A stretch of DNA of 35,048 nt from positions 1 to 35,048 of the IMG/VR virus record IMGVR_UViG_3300045243_000006. One strand, 5' to 3'. Below are positions 29,222 through 34,966 of the stretch, piece by piece. The stretch is from a virus. The stretch's first letter is position 1. Every line of letters starts with the position of its first letter. The notes below the pieces were generated by a model. It had not been told where the DNA came from. It saw nothing but the letters and a program-made list of their open reading frames with translations, and did no database searches. The position numbers and the translations under genes were made by a program.

Positions 29222-29824
29222 TTAGTCGTTTAACGCACCGTCAAAAGCCTTGTAGAAGTCAACTTCTTCAAGTTTCTTAACATCAACGATGTCATATTTA
29301 GCACCTGGAATAGCATCATCAAGTTTCGTAAGGAACGCATCCAAGTTAGCTGAGCGATTACCAACAGTCACAAAAGAAATTGCGAACTCATGCTCTTGCT
29401 TAAGTTTATTGGTAATGTTTGCTATAGTTGAGAATACTGCGTTAGCGTCCATAGGCTCACCATCAGTAAAGATAATAAGAACAGTTTGCTCATTCGCACG
29501 AGTTACATGTTCGTCATACGCCTTTTGGATAACGGCATCGGTTCTGGTGCCACCTTCAAGGTTTAAGCCAAGAATCTTATCAGCAACTTCGCTAATTTTA
29601 TCAGCAGCCACATCAGGAAAGGCGTGTACATTCATGCCAAACGCATAAAGAGATACACCATCGGTATCATATTTACTAGCTTCTGTAGCAAAAGTTCTAA
29701 ACTGTTCAGTCGCATATTTTATACGCGATAATCCTTGTGGACAATCTGTAGCTGACATCGAAGCGGATATATCCAAAGCAACAATAAAATCGTCACCTTG
29801 ATTTAATTCTAAATTATTACTCAT
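29222..29824 (-). CDS. von Willebrand factor A (VWA) domain protein with intact MIDAS, 200 aa
   Basis: The whole protein is one VWA domain. DFIVALDISASMSAT supplies the DxSxS metal site (D18, S20, S22), GGTRTD the MIDAS Thr (~T93), and LIIFTDGEP the distal Asp (D121). The Rossmann-like strands are regular (VSLYAFGMNV, FAISFVTVGNRSA). No signal peptide, membrane segment or second domain, so it is a soluble cytoplasmic protein. VWA proteins usually act as metal-dependent partner-binding modules, e.g. with MoxR ATPases or Ter proteins, but no partner is visible here. It has a strong SD (AGGAG), its own operator-promoter and a downstream hairpin, unlike its neighbours. Function in the phage unknown. 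Confidence 0.85.
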   Translation of the reverse strand: MSNNLELNQGDDFIVALDISASMSATDCPQGLSRIKYATEQFRTFATEASKYDTDGVSLYAFGMNVHAFPDVAADKISEVADKILGLNLEGGTRTDAVIQKAYDEHVTRANEQTVLIIFTDGEPMDANAVFSTIANITNKLKQEHEFAISFVTVGNRSANLDAFLTKLDDAIPGAKYDIVDVKKLEEVDFYKAFDGALND

Positions 29825-29864
29825 TTTAGTCTCCTAATAGTTATAGGCAAGATTGGCTTCTAAC

Positions 29865-29893
29865 TTTATATAGCGTGACTAGTCACGAGTCAA
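29865..29893 (-). promoter_or_regulatory. VWA promoter with a 14-bp palindromic operator in the spacer
   Basis: On the minus strand: TTGACT (29893-29888), 17-bp spacer, TATAAA (29870-29865), each 5 of 6 to consensus with ideal spacing. The spacer contains the perfect palindrome CGTGACTAGTCACG (29874-29887). A dimeric repressor bound there would block RNA polymerase. Leader about 34 nt. Confidence 0.7.
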
Positions 29894-29896
29894 CAA

Positions 29897-30016
29897 CTAT
29901 TTTCTACACTTCTCACATTTTACATGTAATCCATAAGAATCTATATGAGGGTAGTTAGGTTCTATTATGCAATTTGTTAGTATTAGGAGTAGAGCTAGTA
30001 CTAGTAGTTTATTCAT
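29897..30016 (-). CDS. Tiny putative lipoprotein, 39 aa
   Basis: Reads MNKLLVLALLLILTNCIIEP, then NYPHIDSYGLHVKCEKCRK. It has a positively charged start, a leucine-rich core and a lipobox-like LTNC, so signal peptidase II would release a 24-residue lipidated peptide with a C-terminal CEKC pair. It begins inside the end of the upstream gene (overlap of 8 nt, ATGAATAA), with AAGG 9 nt before ATG, and ends just before the VWA promoter. Small phage lipoproteins are known as superinfection-exclusion factors or outer spanins; which applies, if either, is unknown. Confidence 0.55.
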   Translation of the reverse strand: MNKLLVLALLLILTNCIIEPNYPHIDSYGLHVKCEKCRK

Positions 30017-30191
30017 CAATTATCGCCTTCTTAAAACAATTTATCATGTATTCCGCCATGAGTTTGTAATCTCGCATTCGTGAAGCTTCCAAATCCCTCT
30101 GATTACGTCTTGCTAGATTTTCTTGGTTTTGATACCATTCTAAATGCTTGTCGAACTCTTTTAATAAAATATCGGTGTCAATCTTACTCAT
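30009..30191 (-). CDS. Hypothetical 60-aa helical protein
   Basis: Start at 30191 (MSKIDTDILLKEFDKHLEWY), overlapping the end of the Cro-like gene by 8 nt; the longer frame to 30215 lies within that gene. QENLARRNQRDLEASRMRDY is strongly helical and charged. Function unknown; it may be co-expressed with the HTH protein. Confidence 0.5.
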   Translation of the reverse strand: MSKIDTDILLKEFDKHLEWYQNQENLARRNQRDLEASRMRDYKLMAEYMINCFKKAIIDE

Positions 30192-30408
30192 CGCTTTCAA
30201 GCCTCCTAAGCTCAATTATTTCTGATATTTCAAACAACCCGGTTTCTTTTAAGCTACTCACGAAATTCTTTGAAATACCATAGCCCGTATCATGGCACAT
30301 CCTCGATATGTTGGCTGTTGTGCAATTCATAGCCTTACCCAAATCTTGCATTTTCATATCTTTATCAATGAGCATTTTCTTTAAAGCTTTACCAAATTCA
30401 GTTAACAT
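30184..30408 (-). CDS. Cro-like HTH regulator, 74 aa
   Basis: MLTEFGKALKKMLIDKDMKM, QDLGKAMNCTTANISRMCHD is a plain Cro/XRE helix-turn-helix (helices 2-3 = MQDLGKAMNCTTANISRMC). The remainder (ETGLFEISEIIELRRL) is a short helical dimerisation part. Likely represses an early promoter; it may bind the palindrome in front of the VWA gene, which is the nearest operator, but that is inference. It overlaps the upstream gene by 7 nt and the following one by 8 nt. Confidence 0.72.
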   Translation of the reverse strand: MLTEFGKALKKMLIDKDMKMQDLGKAMNCTTANISRMCHDTGYGISKNFVSSLKETGLFEISEIIELRRLESDE

Positions 30409-30656
30409 ACATCCTCAATAAAAATTATTTTAGTGTTGGCGTTAAAAATATACAACTCACCGTTTCTGACTTGTCCCCGCCCGCTTGCGATAAGCTCATC
30501 GAACAGCGCAAATTTATCCAGCGCAGGGCATTCCAGCTCTAGCGGTGGAATGCCAGTTGCTTTCTTGGCCTTTTCGTAATCGCCCCATAGTTTGTTTATA
30601 ATCATCGATGTATCCAATTCGTTATAATCGTAATAATTGCCTTTGCAGAATACCAA
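30402..30656 (-). CDS. Hypothetical 84-aa protein (start uncertain)
   Basis: Open from TTG at 30656; an internal ATG at 30605 is an alternative. The sequence includes GDYEKAKKATGIPPLELECP, ALDKFALFDELIASGRGQV and ends FNANTKIIFIEDVC. No family recognised. A TATAAT (30671-30666) ends 10 nt before the TTG, so a transcript from there would be nearly leaderless, or the real start is 30605. Confidence 0.45.
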   Translation of the reverse strand: MVFCKGNYYDYNELDTSMIINKLWGDYEKAKKATGIPPLELECPALDKFALFDELIASGRGQVRNGELYIFNANTKIIFIEDVC

Positions 30657-30665
30657 CCTACTGAT

Positions 30666-30693
30666 ATTATAAATACCATCAAGAATAGGTCAC
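30666..30693 (-). promoter_or_regulatory. Candidate internal early promoter
   Basis: A perfect -10 TATAAT (30671-30666) on the minus strand with GTGACC (30693-30688) 16 bp upstream as a weak 4/6 -35. It lies in the ~60-bp gap between the 25-aa peptide and the 84-aa gene, upstream of the Cro-like gene. Two GTGAC half-sites in inverted order flank the -35. Confidence 0.4.
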
Positions 30694-30714
30694 ATGCGCT
30701 TTGAGGGGTGACTA

Positions 30715-30792
30715 TCATTTGTTAGCCAATATTATGACTATAAATGTCAATTGGAATATTATAAGCAACAGATACCAATCAGTTAACAGCAT
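30715..30792 (-). CDS. Possible 25-aa membrane peptide
   Basis: MLLTDWYLLLIIFQLTFIVI followed by ILANK is nearly all one membrane helix. GAGGGG lies 6 nt before ATG, and the start overlaps the end of the 55-aa TM protein. Similar short TM peptides are frequent in phage early regions, so it is kept as a candidate. Confidence 0.4.
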   Translation of the reverse strand: MLLTDWYLLLIIFQLTFIVIILANK

Positions 30793-30950
30793 GGCTTCCC
30801 CTCTATAACATCCTCTACCGTTCTAGCCTTCGCCTCTTTTGGCTCGCCTACATAATGACCCGCATAAAAAGCAAATACTATAAAAGCTACTACTATAAGC
30901 ACCAGATAAATAGTAACCGGTATTGGTTCATCATCATATTTTCTAGACAT
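30783..30950 (-). CDS. Single-TM small protein, 55 aa
   Basis: MSRKYDDEPIPVTIYLVLIV, VAFIVFAFYAGHYVGEPKEA has a charged start, one membrane helix (~11-30) and a hydrophilic tail ending in CC. GGAGA is 7 nt before ATG; it overlaps the end of the CI-like gene by 8 nt. Unknown function. Confidence 0.55.
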   Translation of the reverse strand: MSRKYDDEPIPVTIYLVLIVVAFIVFAFYAGHYVGEPKEAKARTVEDVIEGKPCC

Positions 30951-31308
30951 GTTGATTCTCCGATAAGGTGCGAACTAAAAGATTAATAGCACTTTGGTGG
31001 ATAGGATTTTTAATATTTAAAAAATTACGCGAAACTTCAATACCCATTCTTAAATGCTCATCAGGCAAATTAACCACATCCTCATTGAACATAATAGCAA
31101 TTGGTATTTGAAAGATTCTGGCAATTATTTTTAACTTATGGGGCGGAACCCGATTGTGACCTTTCTCATATTTTTGCAATTGTTGGTGGGTAACATCTAT
31201 TTTACTAGCTAATTGTTGGCGTGACCATCCACGGGCTATTCTCGCCTCGTGAATTTTTAAACCAATATCCACATCAAACTGTCTACTTTCATCATTAGCT
31301 CTAGGCAT
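30943..31308 (-). CDS. CI/XRE-type transcriptional regulator, 121 aa
   Basis: Residues ~13-68 are a standard HTH_3 domain: IGLKIHEARIARGWSRQQLA, SKIDVTHQQLQKYEKGHNRV, PPHKLKIIARIFQIPI. The C-terminus (~50 residues) is helical and lacks the Ser/Lys peptidase of SOS-inducible lambda-type repressors. All neighbours are on the same strand with overlaps, so it is not at a divergent switch; it could be a repressor, an activator or a lysogeny regulator. Its presence hints at, but does not prove, a temperate phage. Confidence 0.75.
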   Translation of the reverse strand: MPRANDESRQFDVDIGLKIHEARIARGWSRQQLASKIDVTHQQLQKYEKGHNRVPPHKLKIIARIFQIPIAIMFNEDVVNLPDEHLRMGIEVSRNFLNIKNPIHQSAINLLVRTLSENQHV

Positions 31309-31555
31309 TAAACTTCTCCTTTAAATAATCGTTACAAATTCCATTAATAGCCATAATTTCCCGCTCAATTGGTTTGTGTTTATTCTTATCCAAAAAGGAG
31401 GAGCTTAAAGCTGATATTCTCAAGATAACCTCATTGGCTTTTGCTATGCTAAAATGACTAGCATTTTCTAAAGCCATAAAAATATCATGTTCTAATGTTT
31501 CGCTTTCCATATCAGCACTTCCTGCCAACCGTTTAGCTTCTTCGTCTAGTTTCAT
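31301..31555 (-). CDS. Hypothetical 84-aa acidic helical protein
   Basis: MKLDEEAKRLAGSADMESET, LEHDIFMALENASHFSIAKA, then SSFLDKNKHKPIEREIMAI reads as an all-helical protein. The SD is GGAGA. It overlaps the CI-like gene by 8 nt, so the two are probably made together. A modulator of the regulator is possible only by location. Confidence 0.5.
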   Translation of the reverse strand: MKLDEEAKRLAGSADMESETLEHDIFMALENASHFSIAKANEVILRISALSSSFLDKNKHKPIEREIMAINGICNDYLKEKFNA

Positions 31556-31563
31556 ATTCTCTC

Positions 31564-32052
31564 CTAAAGTTTTGATAGGTTATCTGCGTATTTATTCTCT
31601 AGTTTCCAGCTATCGAATTTAATTAGCATTTCCTTGAATTTTTCTTGTGCATTAATATTAAATGCGAGTTGAGAGCGGGAATTTATACCGCAAAAATTAT
31701 AAATAGCTTGAGCCGCACTTTTTTCGCCATCTTCATAATATGTCCCATGCTTTTCCCAACAATATTCTTTGAAATGTCCATCTTGGCAAAGCAATACGGC
31801 TCTCGTCCGCAGTTTCCCCCCCTCTGTTTGTTGTATATCAGACTTAGCAAGAACAGGTGGTTTGTTGTATGTTGAACTATCCAGCAATGCCACCGCAACA
31901 GGCTTGCTTTCGCCTCCTATCGGCATCCCCAAAGTGTTAATTACATGTTGAAACAATTCCTCTGGCACTTCAACTTCTAGGATAACAACTTTGCGAGTCT
32001 TCACGTGTTTGAAATGGGTATAATCGCCCCGAACTATTGCATTAGTCGACAT
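31564..32052 (-). CDS. Conserved phage protein of unknown function, 162 aa
   Basis: The plan is a two-domain protein: strands near the start (YTHFKHVKTRKVVILEVEVP, EELFQHVINTLGMPIGGESK, PVAVALLDSS), then VLLCQDGHFKEYCWEKHGTY, AAQAIYNFCGINSRSQLAFN and a helical end. This 'evP.E.......lG.P......VA.A.L' plus 'C.I.SR.eL' plan recalls a widespread phage protein found beside recombination and nuclease genes, without known activity. AGGAG precedes ATG at 10 nt. Confidence 0.6.
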   Translation of the reverse strand: MSTNAIVRGDYTHFKHVKTRKVVILEVEVPEELFQHVINTLGMPIGGESKPVAVALLDSSTYNKPPVLAKSDIQQTEGGKLRTRAVLLCQDGHFKEYCWEKHGTYYEDGEKSAAQAIYNFCGINSRSQLAFNINAQEKFKEMLIKFDSWKLENKYADNLSKL

Positions 32053-32290
32053 GTTTCCAACTTCTCCTGTTTTTTATATCCCATATGGTTGAGGCGGCGC
32101 AATTATACATTCTTCCTATTTTAGCATTTGAATATATTTTCTTGTTAATAAGTAACCTGATTTCTTTGATTAGAATATCATTGAATTTTGCACCAGTGAC
32201 TCTTTCTCCTTTTACGCTCAGGCCAACACCCGATTAAATCCCTCTCCCTCGATTTTCCACATGTCTTTTTTCTTTAGTGGTACTACTGCC
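32042..32290 (-). pseudogene. Decayed C-terminus of an HNH homing endonuclease
   Basis: On the minus strand, one frame reads GSSTTKEKRHVENRGRGI, a TAA, then SGVGLSVKGERVTGAKFNDI, LIKEIRLLINKKIYSNAKIG, RMYNCAASTIWDIKNRRSW, KHVD. This is the tail plan of phage HNH homing endonucleases (Gt..eN..dm..rgr, kGer...aKl....v.eIR, HTH iar.y..s..tI..I..r..W.hV). No start codon or HNH motif remains, and it overlaps the next gene's start. It is therefore a remnant. Confidence 0.55.
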
Positions 32291-32293
32291 ATA

Positions 32294-32596
32294 TTATTTT
32301 CCTATAGTTTGGTTATATAAATTAGTTGCTATTTCCTTAACTTCATCAAGACTAAACCCATATTTAGCCCAGAATGTCTTTTCACCTATTCGGTGTAGTT
32401 CTGCATGATGCCCGACTGAAAGAGGCACTACCCAATTATCACCTACTTTCTTAGCCATTCCGCCTTCGTGGATGAAGGTTAAATGGTGGGCTATAACATG
32501 ACCATTACAATGCACCCCCTCGCTATTGGTTATCAAGCAAGGTAAACTCCGAACTCTCCGTAAATGCTGGGGGCTGCGGATTGGTTTAGTTTTCAT
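32294..32596 (-). CDS. HNH-type nuclease-like protein (DUF968-like), 100 aa
   Basis: The pattern HLRRVRSLPCLITNSEGVHC, NGHVIAHHLTFIHEGGMAKK, VGDNWVVPLSVGHHAELHRI, GEKTFWAKYG is the small HNH/treble-clef protein found in phage recombination or replication regions. Paired HH37/38, HH63/64 and H68, with C20 and C30, supply metal and catalytic residues. It acts on DNA, probably in recombination or end processing. Start overlaps the upstream stop (ATGA). Confidence 0.78.
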   Translation of the reverse strand: MKTKPIRSPQHLRRVRSLPCLITNSEGVHCNGHVIAHHLTFIHEGGMAKKVGDNWVVPLSVGHHAELHRIGEKTFWAKYGFSLDEVKEIATNLYNQTIGK

Positions 32597-32841
32597 CTCA
32601 AAGTATCCACGTTAACAAATTTTACCATATTAAGCCTTTGAGCTATTTGCCCCATTGCAAATTTATCTTTATGCCGGTTCCAAAAACCTCGACAACAAAC
32701 ATCTTTTGAATGGTGGCAAACTCTATGTCCTTTAAATCCGCCGTACTTATCTGCGACATCTCCTTCAAGTTTTTTCAAACTCAAAGTCGAATCCTTCCGA
32801 TAAATACAAGTGCTACAAGCCTTCTTTTGAACTTTGAACAT
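32593..32841 (-). CDS. Conserved Cys-rich phage protein, 82 aa
   Basis: CSTCIYRKDSTLSLKKLEGD, VADKYGGFKGHRVCHHSKDV, CCRGFWNRHKDKFAMGQIAQ, RLNMVKFV is the conserved signature of a small protein found next to HNH and exonuclease genes. Cys8, Cys11, His53/54 and Cys58/59 could bind a metal (zinc or an Fe-S cluster). Function unknown. Overlaps both neighbours. Confidence 0.7.
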   Translation of the reverse strand: MFKVQKKACSTCIYRKDSTLSLKKLEGDVADKYGGFKGHRVCHHSKDVCCRGFWNRHKDKFAMGQIAQRLNMVKFVNVDTLR

Positions 32842-33302
32842 TATAAATAATACCCCTCATCCTGTAGTAGTTTTAATAATCTTGGAACATGTCCCAAAGC
32901 TGAATCGTATAGTTTTTGTATTCCGTCAATATATCTAGTTCCATCATCCCGAACGGTATAATAAAAATCACGCCATATCCGATACAAGTCACTTCCTTTT
33001 TTAACATCCACGGCATTGTGGTAGTAAAGCAGCATTCCTAGCCTAGTAACAATTATAAACGCCTTTTGTGTGGTTATCTTTTCCTTCGCAAAATAGGAGT
33101 TGCATAAATTCACCAGCCTATCCAGCCGCCTTATTAACTTTGCATCGCCAGCATTTTCAAATATAACATCCTTCAGGATGGGATAGACATTATAAAAAGG
33201 GCTTTCTTCTTCCTTACAATCTCCATCCCGCAGTTTCATTATGCTAATCATCAATGCGGGAAGTAAGGCATCCTCTATCCTATGCCTGTCTATTTTACAC
33301 AT
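32841..33302 (-). CDS. Hypothetical 153-aa protein between exonuclease and Cys-rich gene
   Basis: Mostly helical, basic: LPALMISIMKLRDGDCKEEE, IRRLDRLVNLCNSYFAKEKI, IIVTRLGMLLYYHNAVDVKK, YIDGIQKLYDSALGHVPRLL. Not recognised. It overlaps the exonuclease by 8 nt, so it may be part of the recombination unit. Confidence 0.55.
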   Translation of the reverse strand: MCKIDRHRIEDALLPALMISIMKLRDGDCKEEESPFYNVYPILKDVIFENAGDAKLIRRLDRLVNLCNSYFAKEKITTQKAFIIVTRLGMLLYYHNAVDVKKGSDLYRIWRDFYYTVRDDGTRYIDGIQKLYDSALGHVPRLLKLLQDEGYYL

Positions 33303-33900
33303 CGAACTTTCTCAAAATTTGCTCTACCATGTCTTGAAGTTGTTTCTCAAAAAGCACTATTTCGATTTTGAGATTGGTAACGTAATCCAAATCGGGATAA
33401 ACCCTTTTTATAAACAACGGCATGTTGGGGCAGTAAGATACATAATCAAGATACTCTCGCCCACTTATCCACAATCCCCCTTGAATCTGCGCTATATTTT
33501 CACTTGGAATTTTATCACTTAATAACGTTTCTGCTTGAATATGAGCCAACCTTGATTTGATTTCCACAAGGCCATTTTCAGCAATCAAACCATCAGGCGA
33601 ATAACCAACATTGTCATTTTTCATAAAGCCGCACTCAACAATCTCGACTCCTTTGTATGCCTCATAAAGCTCCCGTGCCGTGCCTTCCTGCTCCTTCCCA
33701 CGTTCCATGTGACCATTGCTGTATGATTCTGCTGGATTGCCTGTAATGCGCTCCCCAGCTTTTTTAAGCATTAATGTCTTTCGTGTTAATCCGGCGCCCT
33801 TTGCAAGCAATTGACTGAACTCACTGCATGTAATAAGCCCCGCTCTTGCAGAAAACCATTCTGGCGTGCCTTGCTGGCAATCAATAATTTCCAATCCCAT
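33295..33900 (-). CDS. YqaJ/lambda-exonuclease-type nuclease, 201 aa
   Basis: 5'-3' dsDNA exonuclease that supplies single strands to the annealase. The YqaJ fold is readable: CQQGTPEWFSARAGLITCSE at 8-27, RGKEQEGTARELYEAYKG (E70, E72), VGYSPDGLI with D103, LVEIKSRL with E113 and K115, IAQIQGGLWISGREYLDYVS (the Q-x-Q helix), then the C-terminal helix. All expected catalytic positions (D, E-x-K, Q) are present. Directly downstream of the ERF gene with shared ATG/TAA bases, as is usual for two-component recombinases. Confidence 0.85.
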   Translation of the reverse strand: MGLEIIDCQQGTPEWFSARAGLITCSEFSQLLAKGAGLTRKTLMLKKAGERITGNPAESYSNGHMERGKEQEGTARELYEAYKGVEIVECGFMKNDNVGYSPDGLIAENGLVEIKSRLAHIQAETLLSDKIPSENIAQIQGGLWISGREYLDYVSYCPNMPLFIKRVYPDLDYVTNLKIEIVLFEKQLQDMVEQILRKFDV

Positions 33901-34616
33901 TACTTTTTCTCCGCAATTGATTTATTAAGTTTTGCTATTATTTTATCAACATCGGCTTTGGCAATATTCAAAATGCCTCCGGTCTTTTCATCAAAACTTG
34001 CTTTTTGTTCGTCAGTTAATTGTCGATATAATTTTCCAATAACATCACATTGGGTTTGCGTGGCCATAACAACCTCAGCAGATTTGCCATTATCATCTTC
34101 ACCGCAAGTAACGATATTTAATATAGCACACATAGCGTAACGCTTGCCATAAGAAGTAGAAGAGCCTACTGCTTGAACATTATTTTTGTTACCACTTGCA
34201 TCATGAGGAAGTGATATATCTGTAGTTTCGGCATGACCGCCCTTATGAGACAACAAAGCCGTAACAATGATTTGATTATTAGCCTGGCTTATTCTAAATG
34301 ATATTGCAAAACCATACTTACTCAGTACAGGCTGAACTGCTGCATTAATATTTTCAAAAGAGGCGTACTTGGTATTATGACCATCCGCTTTCTCTTCTAT
34401 CTGTGGCAATTCTGCTTGCATAAATGAAAAATCAGCATAATATTTTTGCTTGGCAACTCTGGCCATTTCCTGATTTCGCATTTCCATTAAGCGTTCCATC
34501 TTGGCTATGTCAGCATCAGGATTTGAAGCCACACGCTCAATCATTGACAACATGGCATCTTCGCTAGACACAGTGGCAACCGTAGTATTTTCATAGTTTA
34601 TAATTTCTTCGCTCAT
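33900..34616 (-). CDS. ERF-family single-strand DNA annealing protein, 238 aa
   Basis: Recombinase that anneals complementary strands (P22 Erf/RecT class). N-terminal helix (MLSMIERVASNPDADIAKME), then the ERF motif HNTKYASFENINAAVQPVLS, KYGFAISFRI and NVQAVGSSTSYGKRYAMCAI, LNIVTCGEDDNGK, matching the family hallmark 'YA.f.....v.p.L...Gl' and 'G...sYarRYaL..ll.i'. The C-terminus is a basic helix pair. ATG overlaps the stop of the 45-aa TM gene (ATGA). Together with the exonuclease it forms the phage recombination module. Confidence 0.88.
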   Translation of the reverse strand: MSEEIINYENTTVATVSSEDAMLSMIERVASNPDADIAKMERLMEMRNQEMARVAKQKYYADFSFMQAELPQIEEKADGHNTKYASFENINAAVQPVLSKYGFAISFRISQANNQIIVTALLSHKGGHAETTDISLPHDASGNKNNVQAVGSSTSYGKRYAMCAILNIVTCGEDDNGKSAEVVMATQTQCDVIGKLYRQLTDEQKASFDEKTGGILNIAKADVDKIIAKLNKSIAEKK

Positions 34617-34750
34617 CTTAAAATCCCCATATCAAATAGTTTATCCATTCCCAAATCCGCTATAATTAGCACCAGCGCACTGGCTATAATTAGCACCAGC
34701 GCACTGGCTATAATTATCATTTGAATTTTAGTCTCCATCCTAATTCGCAT
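34613..34750 (-). CDS. Small TM protein with duplicated helix, 45 aa
   Basis: MRIRMETKIQMIIIASALVL, then IIASALVLIIADLGMDKLFD, MGILR. The TM helix is a tandem octapeptide IIASALVL x2. A very strong SD (AGGAGG) stands 7 nt before ATG. It overlaps the ERF start by ATGA. In-frame duplication of 24 bp explains the repeat. Confidence 0.55.
   Translation of the reverse strand: MRIRMETKIQMIIIASALVLIIASALVLIIADLGMDKLFDMGILR
34659..34716 (-). repeat. Two tandem 24-bp repeats plus a partial third
   Basis: Units 34659-34682 and 34683-34706 are identical; 34707-34716 begins a third (GCTATAATTA). They are multiples of 3 and code for the TM helix of the 45-aa protein. Confidence 0.85.
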
Positions 34751-34890
34751 TTTAAATCCTCCTGATTATTTATGCTGGACTTTTTTGCCCTTTTATTTTC
34801 AACGGCAACTTTTCGATTTGCTATTAAATGTAATATGGATATTGTACTGACTACCTGTACAGACTGTATCCTGCTAACTCTTTTTGACAT
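34717..34890 (-). CDS. Possible small basic protein, 57 aa
   Basis: MSKRVSRIQSVQVVSTISIL, HLIANRKVAVENKRAKKSSI, then INNQEDLKCELGWRLKFK. Open frame from ATG 34890; GGGG lies ~9 nt upstream. It overlaps the start of the 45-aa gene by 34 nt, and the AGGAGG there falls within it. Lys/Arg-rich, which would fit nucleic-acid binding; function unknown. Confidence 0.4.
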   Translation of the reverse strand: MSKRVSRIQSVQVVSTISILHLIANRKVAVENKRAKKSSINNQEDLKCELGWRLKFK

Positions 34891-34966
34891 CGCCGTACCC
34901 CATAAGTTTAATTGCGTAATGCTTCCGTAGTTTTCTAAAAGCCTTATTTGCCTTTGCGGAGGCGGC
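34874..34966 (-). pseudogene. Open, protein-like stretch after an in-frame TAA (possible readthrough or decayed extension)
   Basis: In the frame of the partial gene to its right, 30 codons follow the TAA (AASAKANKAFRKLRKHYAIK, LMGYGDVKKS) before TAG at 34876-34874. No early start codon precedes them. The basic helical character suits a C-terminal extension or remnant. Evidence is weak. Confidence 0.25.

Noticed and set aside
30689-30712. Inverted GTCAC...GTGAC pair as a second operator for the VWA regulator
   Set aside because: The half-sites are in opposite order to the VWA palindrome and 14 bp apart, so they do not form the same site.
32215-32292. 24-aa ORF starting MAVVPLKKKDMWKIEGEG
   Set aside because: It overlaps the HNH remnant in another frame, ends early and lacks a good SD.
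34659-34716. Tandem 24-bp repeats as replication iterons
   Set aside because: Only two full units, in frame within a coding sequence with a strong SD; no AT-rich origin or initiator gene next to them.
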